Assembly (NCBI RefSeq): GCF_019175285.1
Contig: NC_056525.1
Coordinates: 132,491,613 to 132,555,612, forward strand
DNA length: 64,000 nucleotides
Direction of reading: 5' to 3'
Source of the DNA: Sceloporus undulatus
Lineage: Eukaryota; Chordata; Lepidosauria; Squamata; Phrynosomatidae
Shown here: positions 56,469 to 64,000 of the stretch, piece after piece
Position numbering within the stretch: the first letter of the stretch is position 1
Layout of the letters: each line of letters opens with the position of its first letter
Made by a program: the position numbers and the translations under genes
The notes under the pieces: model-generated
The model's input: only the letters and a program-made list of their open reading frames with translations
Database searches by the model: none
Told to the model about the DNA's origin: nothing

Positions 56469-57822
56469 ATTAGAAACATAGAGTTGGAACTGAACAAAGG
56501 CCATCCAATCCAACCCCCTGCCATGCAGGGAGACACTCCTGACAGATGGCCATCCATCCCATTTAAAAGCCTTCAAAGGAGACTCCACCATGTGTCAAAG
56601 GCAGTGTATTCCACTGTCAAACAGCTCCTATCATCAAGATGCTGTTCCTATTATTTAGGTGGAATCACTTTTCTTATAGTTTGAACTCATTGCCCCATGT
56701 CTTAGTCTCTGGAGCAGCAGAAAACAGCTTGCTTCATCCTCAACATGATATCACTTAAATATTTAAACACGGCTATCATGTCATCTCCCTAAGTCACTCC
56801 TCACAGGGCTTGATGGTTTCCAGACCCTTCACCATTTTTGTCACACTCTTCTGGACAGTTTGTCAACATCCTTTTTAAATTGTGATGCCCAGAACTGGAC
56901 ACAGTAGTCCAAGTGAGGCCTGACCAAAGCAGAACAGAATGGCACAATTACTTCCCTCGACCTAAACACTATACTTCTATACATGCAGCCTAGAACTGCG
57001 CTGATTTTTCTAACTGTCCCGCTACACTGTTGACTCATTTTCAGCCTGTGATCCAGAGACTTCTAGACACCTTTCACATATATTGTTGTCGAGCCAGGTG
57101 CCCTCCATCCTATATCTGCCTAAGTGTAATATCTTCCATGTTTTACTGTCAAAATTCATTTCGTTATCATTGGCCCAGCTCTATTATTATTATTATTATT
57201 ATTACCCCACCTTCCTCCTGTCCTCTGGGTTATTAGATACCCCTTCTAATTTAGTGGCATCTGCAATTTTGATGAGAATGCCATTTATTCCATTGATAAA
57301 GATGTTGAATATCATTGGGCCCTGGACAGAACCCTGTGGCACCTCAACGGTCATTTATCTCTAGGATGAAAAAGAGCCATTGTTGAGCACCCCTTGGGTT
57401 CGGCCAGTCAAGCAATTACAAATCCACCTAAAAGTTGCCTTGTGTAGCCCACATTTTACCAGCTTGTTTGCAAGAATATCATGGGGGCCCTTGTTGGAGG
57501 CCTTACTGAAATCGAGTTATGCTATATCTACAGCATTCCCTTTGTCTACCAAGCTGGTCATTTTATCAAAAAAGGAGACCTGGCATGACTTATTTCTCTG
57601 AAACCCATGTTGACTTTTAGTGATTATGGCATTGCCTTCTAGATGTTCACAGACTCTCTGTTTAATGATCTGCTCTAGAATCTTTCCTGGTATTGAAGTC
57701 AAACTAACTGGACGATAATTGTTGGGATCCTCTTTTTTTCCCTTTTTGAAGATGGGGACAACGTTTGCCCTCCTCCAGTCTGCTGGGACTTCTGTTCTCC
57801 AGAAATTCCCTCGGTACAATGA
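56469..57822 (-). mobile_element. CR1 LINE, ~1.35 kb with reverse transcriptase domain
   Basis: The minus strand (57936 down to 57517) reads FWRTEVPADWRRANVVPIFK, KGKKEDPNNYRPVSLTSIPG and QHGFQRNKSCQVSFFD, which are core CR1 reverse transcriptase blocks. The 3' end at 56469 is the usual cttccaactc-type tail. An (ATT)n tract (57181-57202) lies within. The 5' end is cut at about 57823, where a SINE begins. Confidence 0.92.
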
Positions 57823-57990
57823 TAGCAATAGCAAGTACATCTCTATACCGCTTATCGGTGCACTGAAGCACTCCCTAAGCCATTTACAATGTGTGAGCCT
57901 ATTGCCCTTAACAAGTTGGGTACCCATTTTAGCCACCTCAACCTCATCTTACCAAAAATGTTGGTACAACAGTGCCCTATTGGGAGATTT
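57823..57990 (-). repeat. tRNA-derived SINE (type C), tail part
   Basis: The plus strand gatagcaatagcaagtacat, ctctataccgcttatcggtg, cactccctaagccattta, then caagttgggtacccatttta matches the 2385-2490 repeat. The tRNA-like head is not present. Confidence 0.65.
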
Positions 57991-58109
57991 ATTTGTGGAG
58001 CTTCCCCACCCATCCTGAACACCAAACCCAACCATCCCCACACTCTCTCAAACATTGGGTTGACCCTTTCACTAATTGCATCTTATTATTATTTCTTTAT
58101 TTTATTTAG

Positions 58110-58545
58110 AATACACTTGTCCATATTTGCTAGGGTTAGGGGCACAAGACCTCCATGAATATGGAAAAATGCCATGTTTTTACCTGAGAGGGCACCTCTC
58201 TAGGAATCTCTAGGTCCTCCAGTGCAAATCTGTGGTCAACGTCCGGCACACTGACCATAGAACTGTGCTGGGAGGAACTACAAAGGCCTACAAAAGCGTT
58301 CTCTCTAGGAATCTCTAGGTCTTTCAGTGTAACTTTTAGTTAAAGTTGACCACAGAGTTACACTGGAAGAGCTACAAAGGCCTAGTGGAGTGTTCTCTCT
58401 AGGAATCTCTAGGCCCTTCAGTGCAACTTCTAGTTAATGTTGACCACAGAGTTGCACTGGAGGACCTAGATATTCCTAGAGAGGACATATTTATCAAACC
58501 CATGAATAATCAAAGCCGCAGATATCAAAGCCGCAAATACAGTAA
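58110..58545. mobile_element. Tigger-like MITE containing three palindromic units
   Basis: The outer part is gccgcaaatacagta on the right. 58195-58484 is three copies of a 90-105 bp unit: ctctctaggaatctctagg, agtgcaac-type and gttgaccacagagttgcact, then ggacctag. Each unit is itself an inverted repeat. Related units are at 60844-61042. Confidence 0.7.
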
Positions 58546-58699
58546 TAAAAATAATAATAAATTTTATTTATATTTCCAGCCTCTCTCTGTGGATCGAGGC
58601 GGGATTAAAACAAAAAGTAACAAATATGGAGGGACGAGTGTATTTATAACCCCGCTCTTCAGCCAAAAGGCCCTCAGGGCGGCTTACAAACTATTATTA

Positions 58700-58845
58700 A
58701 AGTTGTGAAGTTGAAGGCTTTCATGTCTGGCATCCATAGTGTTTTTGTGGGATTTTGGGCTCCGTGGCCACGTTCTAGAAGAGTTTATCCCTGACGTTTC
58801 GCCAGCATCTGTGGCTGGCATCTTCAGAGAACTATCGGTATTATT
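58700..58845 (-). mobile_element. Retroelement fragment with hammerhead-ribozyme-like core
   Basis: Minus strand, 58827 to 58793: CTGAAGA, stem TGCCAGC / GCTGGC with loop CACAGAT, then GAAAC and GTC. This is the conserved order of the hammerhead core (CUGANGA, helix II, GAAA). The adjoining sequence aactcttctagaacgtggcc matches the copy at 26.4 kb. Penelope-like elements are known to carry such motifs, so that assignment is likely but inferred. Confidence 0.6.
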
Positions 58846-58942
58846 AAAGTGTATTAATACAGTGCTGTAAAGTTCGTGCAGCCCTTTACATTTAGTAAAG
58901 TAAAAGTAAAGACCTGCCAGACAAATGGGCGCAGAATCTCAC

Positions 58943-59032
58943 CTATGGCACTCGGGCGCTCTTTGTCGTTTTGAACGAAACTTCCATCCCCCCGAAAAGC
59001 CTGGAGATGAGGTCACTCCTTCGACGAAGGTG
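58943..59032 (-). other. MARCHF8: Probable 5' leader exon of MARCHF8
   Basis: A 90-nt exon-like block is bounded on the minus strand by tctttttcag| and |gtgagattctg. It is low in repeats and GC-balanced, unlike its flanks. It contains ATG GAA GTT TCG and a short frame (GGMEVSFKTTKSARVP) whose TAG stop coincides with the exon end. The next exon would be the start-codon exon. No homology can be claimed, so the role rests on splice signals and position. Confidence 0.5.
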
Positions 59033-59106
59033 CTGAAAAAGAAACCAAAGACCAGTGATGCCAATTTCAGGGGGAATTAATTGATTTCTTTCCTGGGGAT
59101 TTTGAC

Positions 59107-59145
59107 TGAATAACAATAACAATAATAATAATAATAATAATAATA
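59107..59145. repeat. (AAT/AAC)n microsatellite
   Basis: aataacaataacaataataa followed by further AAT units. Confidence 0.95.
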
Positions 59146-59329
59146 AATATTGGGGATTCCTGGGAATCTTCAAGGCTTTGTTGGCAAGACTGCAAAGGAC
59201 TAGAGCTGCCCCTTGTTGCTTTCCTAACCCCCAGCCTCTCTCCTCTCCTTCTTCTCCTGACTGTTATGCTTTGGACATATCCTGAGAAGAGGGACCTGGT
59301 CCACTATTAAAGGCTATACAATGCTTTGC

Positions 59330-59930
59330 AAAGAGCCACAGGGGAAAAAGGGAGGCTGCATTTCAGATGGAGAGTCCCAATCAATGCAAGCCCTGATTGA
59401 GGAAGGCTCTCCTGGGCATGGCAGCCAGGACAGCAGGAGGATTAGGCCCTTCGGCCCAGGTGCCCTGAGGACGCCTGGCAGGGAGGGAAAGCCTCCTAAT
59501 CCGGGGAGGACAGCCCCGAAGACCCGGGGGGGGAAGGAGGCCTGGAAAGCCCCCCCAGAAGCCTCCTCTTCCCCACAAAACCCAGGGGTTTACCTCGTGC
59601 CCCATAAACAGCGCCCTCCTCCTCCTCGCCCATAGCCAAGCGACTGGGCCCAGCCCCAGCAGGTCCAGGCCTTCCCCAAGGCTGGGGTCCCCTGTGGCGC
59701 CCCTCGGGAGGAAGAGCCTCCTCCTCCTCTTCGTCGTGGCTGGGGCCTCGTCGCCTGACGCAGGAGCCGGCCCAGCCTCCTCTTCTGTCCCGCCTCTGAG
59801 CCCTAAGCGAGGGCGGGGATCACTAAAGAGGCCTAAGGAGGAGGCGGAGGCGGGCCCAAAGGGATTATTAAATGGCTCCGAGGCTGGGCTCCTCCTGAGC
59901 GGGAAGAGGCTCTGGGTGTCTGTATTAACG
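59330..59930 (-). promoter_or_regulatory. MARCHF8: CpG-rich promoter-like region of MARCHF8
   Basis: About 600 bp rich in GC and CpG. On the minus strand it contains GC boxes (cccgcctccgcctcc, ccccgccc, ggcggga) and a CRE-like tgcgtca. A possible first-exon donor is cacgag|gtaaac at 59594/59593. No TATA box is evident. It lies upstream of the leader exon in the right orientation. The 238-codon minus frame across it (59381-60097) is probably a by-product of GC richness. Confidence 0.6.
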
Positions 59931-59934
59931 AAAT

Positions 59935-60077
59935 AATCCGGTTTGACAGCACTTTGAACTGTCATGGCTCCATGCTGTGGAATTCTGGGAATGGTCCTTC
60001 GGAGCCACAACAAACGACCATTCCCAGAATTCCACAGCATGGAGCCATGGCGGTTCAAAGTGCTGTCAAACCGGATT
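59935..60077. mobile_element. Nearly perfect fold-back MITE beside the CpG-rich region
   Basis: Arms of 62 bp differ at only two positions. The left arm starts aatccggtttgacagcactt and continues atggctccatgctgtggaat; the right arm is its complement. The loop is ~19 nt. It is a relative of 49228-49439. The near-identical arms suggest a young insertion or gene conversion between arms. Confidence 0.82.
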
Positions 60078-60263
60078 AGCACCTTTGCTTCAGACACAGT
60101 AGTCCCCCAAACTGTGCCCTTTAAGGGTTTTTGGACTTTAATATTGATACCTGCCTCTCATGGCTCGAGGCGGGTTACAACAACATAGTGAAAACACAAT
60201 CATTACGTAAAATACACATATTAAGCTACATGGTTATATTCCAACACAATGCACAGGGCGGTA

Positions 60264-60508
60264 TGGGTTGCCATAATTGTCCACTATTACCAGGGACAAA
60301 ATGTAGGACAAATTCAAGACCAAACTACAGTATAGGACAACTGCAGGACAAAACTCAGCCCAAAATGTAGAACATTTAAGGTCCTCCCTTTTTCTTAAGT
60401 GTCCTACCTTTTGGGCTGAGTTTTGTCCTGCAGTTGTCCTACAGTTTGGTCTCAAATTTGTTCCACATTTTGTCCCTGGTAATGGTGGACAATTATGGCA
60501 ACCCATGG
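60264..60508. mobile_element. Fold-back MITE with GGGTTGCCAT ends, arms ~115 bp
   Basis: Starts tgggttgccataattgtcca and ends tggacaattatggcaaccca. The arms carry ggacaaaactcagcccaaaa against tttgggctgagttttgtcct. The whole element is one long hairpin with a ~12-nt centre. It is related to 12396-12553. Confidence 0.8.
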
Positions 60509-60771
60509 CACAGTTTGGGGCCGCTGCTTCAGAGGCGCACTGTTTCCCGGTGTTCTTTTCCAAGCAGGCACTCAAGACAGGCCATGGTTTTTGGGAACCT
60601 ATGGGGATGCTTCATGTTAGTGGGGCTCTTCGCTTTAATTCATCCATGTATTTATTTGGAGTGCTCTTCGCGTGCAAAGGGTCCCAGAGCGGCTTACAAA
60701 TGGTTTCTGTCTGTGGAGGCCCCCCAAGTTTGTATAAATCTGTGGGGTGACTACTATGCCAATGTTTGAAA

Positions 60772-61050
60772 TACAGTTGGCCCTCTACGTTTGCGGCTTT
60801 GACTTTTCCAGATTTGATTATATGTGGTTTTGGCTAATATATCCTCTCTGGGAATTTCTAGGTTCTCCAGCGCAACTCTGCCAGAAGCTGACTATAGAGT
60901 TGCGCTGGAGAACCTAGAAGTTCCTAGAGAGAACACTTTCCTCTAGAGATTTGTAGGTCCTCCAGCATGACTCTATGGTCAACCTCTGGCAGATGTTGGC
61001 CATAGAGTTGCACTGGAGGGCCTGGAGATTCCTAGAGAGATGTTCTTTCA
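60772..61050. mobile_element. Tigger-like MITE end with two palindromic units
   Basis: The left end is acagttggccctctacgttt, gcggctttgac. 60844-60934 and 60940-61042 are palindromic units like those at 58195-58484. In the first, 60857-60879 and 60896-60918 form a perfect 23-bp stem around a 16-nt loop. No right end is seen. Confidence 0.7.
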
Positions 61051-61072
61051 GACTGCTAAAATTTAGAATCTA

Positions 61073-61462
61073 AATAGAGCAAATCAATCCTGACTTCTCC
61101 CTAGTAGCCAAGATGACTGTCATACTTTGGCCATAATTTAAACTATTAATTATATGTGGTATGTTTTAATCTGTGTGATGTTTGTTTTAATCCTATGTTT
61201 ATGTTATGTTTCGGGAGAGGCAGGTAAGAAATAAACTGTTGTTGTTGTTATATTATAAGAAGACATCCCTCACTAGAAAAGACAATAATCCTTGGGAAGG
61301 AAGAAGGAAGGAAGGAAGCCTGCATTTCAGATGCATAGAGTCAATCAAGGATGCCACAGCCCCAAGTCTGGAAGATCTGACCAGGCCCGTTGATGATAGG
61401 GTGACTTGGAGGTCTCCTATTCATGGAGGTTGCCATAAATCAAAGCAGTTAACAACAAAATT
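61073..61462 (+). mobile_element. BovB LINE 3' end interrupted by a LINE tail
   Basis: BovB runs to about 61127 (gactgtcatactttggcca), is broken by an unrelated insert (61128-61258), and resumes with agacatccctcactagaaaa, ending atcaaagcagttaacaaca. Confidence 0.75.
61128..61258 (+). mobile_element. L2-like LINE/SINE tail nested in BovB
   Basis: gttttaatctgtgtgatgtt, gtttcgggagaggcaggtaa, gaaataaac then a TTG repeat. It is a common squamate LINE-type 3' end. Confidence 0.55.
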
Positions 61463-63539
61463 ATTTCCTATAGGAATACTATATGGTGTCATTCTGGAGA
61501 AGTACCCTTCTCTGAGCTAATAATCTTCAGGTACATTCTGATGCAGCTGGCACATCAGGTTTGGGTCTATTCTGGTGATAGCCAAATGACAGAAACTTGA
61601 GCCTTGAGGCCAAGGTTCTTTGAGGAAGTAACTCCCTGGGAACAAAGGGAGTACAGCTACAACAGGTAACATGTTTCTGAGGGGTGAATAGACAATAGAG
61701 TAATTCAGTTTCGCTGTGCATAAGCAGAAAAAACATATGTGACGTGGTAAGCGAAGCTTCAGCAGCCAATCACCGAGTTAGTGTCCATGCGATATCTGTG
61801 AGCTTATGCTATGTTTGTATCAGAATGCAGACTTCCAATCACAGTTTGCTCTGATCTCATAGATACAATTATAAAACTGTATAAGACCTCTGTTCTCACC
61901 AGTAATGGCAGGACACGTTATTTGCTACTAAGGCGCATGTACTCAAACTTGCAAGATTTAATAAGGTGCCATTAAGAATCAGTCTCTCAGCATGTGAATT
62001 GGGACCCTGACACGCTGGACATGAATCCTCACTTTGAAGGTCCTGTCTGAGGTTTAATGTGACACTGGCAAGGCCAATGGTGTGCAGAGCCATGGCTCTC
62101 TGATGGGGTAAGTATTGTCATTCCTTGAGCTTTGTCCTATGGGTAACCATGCACATTTGGACCTGTGTCTTTGCAAAGTCTGCCATGTTTTGGTGCAATA
62201 CTTCAGCAGTGGTTCGTCCTCCTTATTAACTTTTGAGTTTATAAAATTAAGATAAAATAAAAAAATGTGTGATTAATGATGATGAGGCAACCCCTACCGT
62301 AGATATTCAATAGACAGTGTACCTTCTCCCATAACCATTTAAATTTATTTAATGACAATTAAAAAAAAACCTGTTACTGGAAGTTTTTATTATGCCACAT
62401 TTAAATGCTTTCTATTATGTATCTGTACATTTTGCAAAAAGATTACTACTGTATATTTATTGGCCCAATAGCATGTAGTTTTTAGGTCCATCCTGGAGTG
62501 GACATTAAGTAGCTCTGTTAAAAAAAATTGCTTGACAGTAAAAAAAACAACCAGTATCTATGACCATCTATACATGAAATCAATTTTCCTTGGTAGCTAG
62601 ATAGCAGATACTATGCAGTTTTGCATTTTTAGAAAGCTGGAGGTTAATTTTATATGCACAATTTCAGGAGGGTTTGGTTAAGTGAATTTGAGTAGGGTGG
62701 TATCGAATGATGTTTTGCACCTGTCATCAAACAGAGCTATTTGGGGGTTGTGAGGGTTTCAGGGCATAATCTGTTTTGGGTGGAGATGTTTTCACATGGC
62801 TTAACATATGCAGGTGTGGGTTCTTCAGAGTTTTTAGGCAAAGGTAGCCCCAAAAATCACACCAGTAAAAAAAATGGTGGCAGGATTCAGGGGGACTGCT
62901 GGAGGGCTTCAGGGGATACAAAAGGGGCCTCTGGAATTCACATGGGGCCTTGAGAACTGATTTGTGTTGTGTTTGCGAACTGATTTCAGTTGACAGTAAT
63001 TTCTGAAATTACTATATAAAGATACTGAACTGTTGTCAGAACTACCTCTTATCACTCTTCACCAGCAACACCAAATTTATGTTACATAAAAACTTGATCA
63101 GGTTTCATTCCCTAGCAGCAAGACAAGAAACTGTTTTTAACTGGGAGATGTACCATTTCTCTTCCATTATTCTCATTAACACTCATAGAGAAAATAACCA
63201 TGCATGTGTAGACTCTATGATACCGTGTAATCAAGACCACTGTATTTTGTTTCACATGTAGACAATAATGTAAGTGTCTTCCAGAAAAGCATTGAAATCT
63301 GTGAAGTAATTTGTTGGCATGAAATAGTTCCACTGCTTCCTGTTGGTTTGTTATTTTTGTCTTCTATGTAGATCTTGCAATGTTGCTGAACTGTACTGCA
63401 GTCCTGCTCATATCCACAGGGGAAAAGACAGAACCCTGAGGGACACCACAGACCAATGGCTAGTGTCAAGCAGGAGTCCGTCGGTGCCACCTTCTGGGTT
63501 CATCTCTCCAGGAAGGAACACAGCCACTGTAAAACAGTA
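61463..63539. other. Upstream flank without recognised features
   Basis: About 2 kb with no supported gene. Small frames (for example 61527-61769 minus, 63215-63490 minus) lack splice or homology support. 63410-63500 (gaaccctgagggacaccaca) has the flavour of an old LINE coding region, which I could not place. Confidence 0.6.
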
Positions 63540-63745
63540 GAATCATAGAGTTGGAAGAGACCACAAGGATCATCCAGTCCAAGCCCCTGCCATGCAGGAA
63601 CTCTCAATCAAAGCATCCCCGACAGATGGCCATCCAGCTTCTGTTTAAAGACCTCCAAGGAAGGAGACTCCACCACTCTCCGAGGGTGTTCCACTGTCGA
63701 ACAGCCCTTACTATCAGGAAATTCCTCCCAATGTTGAGTAACTCC
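63540..63745 (-). mobile_element. CR1 LINE 3' end
   Basis: Starts agaatcatagagttggaaga, then ccatccagcttctgtttaaa and ctttactatcag-type sequence, ending caggaaattcctcccaatgt. It is a minus-strand CR1 tail. Confidence 0.88.
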
Positions 63746-64000
63746 AGGTCCCATCCCAGAGACATAAGTTGGTAGTATTGAAAGCCAATGAGGTAAGATC
63801 ATGACATATCTGTTCCTCAGTTTTGCCATTTTGACTTTTGTTTTGTTTTAGTTGTTTTTTCTTCTCTTCCCTCTGCCTTTTCCCTTTTGTATTTGGCTGG
63901 TTGTTTGATCTTCTTTGCTACAATTTATGTGGTATTTGGTGATAAGAGTGTCTAAACTAAGACCTTGAACAGTGCCTTTTAGTCTCCAAGAGAAGCCATT
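63746..64000. other. Window end, nothing recognised
   Basis: T-rich sequence with no gene or repeat that I can support. Confidence 0.6.

Larger units (their letters stand above)
41660..58942 (-). other. MARCHF8: Large first intron(s) of MARCHF8
   Basis: About 17 kb, largely repeats (listed separately). 43445-43990, 44610-45840, 46230-46340, 47000-47440, 48360-49220 and 49440-50840 show no gene or repeat that I can name. Plus-strand frames there lack splice or homology support. Confidence 0.6.

Noticed and set aside
59381-60097. 238-codon minus-strand open frame over the CpG-rich region
   Set aside because: Low-complexity Pro/Gly/Arg/Leu composition, runs into the palindromic MITE, no recognisable domain. 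It is best explained by GC richness.

Overview
The window looks like vertebrate nuclear DNA from a squamate reptile (lizard or snake). Two genes are recognisable by protein identity and splice structure, and they are the same neighbours as on human 10q11: ALOX5 (arachidonate 5-lipoxygenase, + strand) and MARCHF8 (membrane RING-CH E3 ubiquitin ligase, - strand). They converge tail to tail. The squamate call rests on the repeats: many BovB/RTE LINE 3' ends, CR1, L1 and L2-like LINE pieces, tRNA- and 5S-rRNA-derived SINEs with BovB-like tails, and hAT, Harbinger-like and Tigger-like DNA transposons. The species cannot be read from the sequence.

Layout. 1-1846 is the end of ALOX5 intron 8. ALOX5 exons 9-14 lie at 1847-1933, 3492-3670, 7606-7727, 11161-11261, 12753-12923 and 14245-14424. 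Together they encode the C-terminal part of the catalytic domain, with the iron ligands His550 and Asn554 and the C-terminal Ile. Intron 10 holds a 100-N assembly gap inside a CT/CA microsatellite. 14425 to about 19.9 kb is the ALOX5 3' UTR plus the intergenic space. MARCHF8 then runs leftward from a CpG-rich promoter-like region (about 59.3-59.9 kb), through a probable 5' leader exon (58943-59032), the start-codon exon (41482-41659), exon 33455-33534, an 834-nt in-frame cassette exon (31678-32511), the RING-CH exon (29506-29686), the first membrane-segment exon (27502-27649) and the last coding exon (20548-20852). 60.1-64 kb is upstream flank made mostly of repeats.

The two genes do not form a pathway. 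ALOX5 makes leukotriene precursors at the nuclear envelope. MARCHF8 ubiquitinates membrane proteins in endosomes. Their adjacency is conserved synteny.

The main observations are: a decayed tandem copy of ALOX5 exon 9 with its donor site in intron 8; a hammerhead-ribozyme-like core in a repeated element (58.8 kb, decayed copy at 26.4 kb); a MARCHF8 cassette exon that supplies its own copy of the first RING zinc-binding Cys; chimeric 5S-rRNA SINEs, one split by a Harbinger-like insertion; and several DNA transposons whose interiors are tandem or palindromic arrays. All identifications come from reading the sequence. No database search was run.
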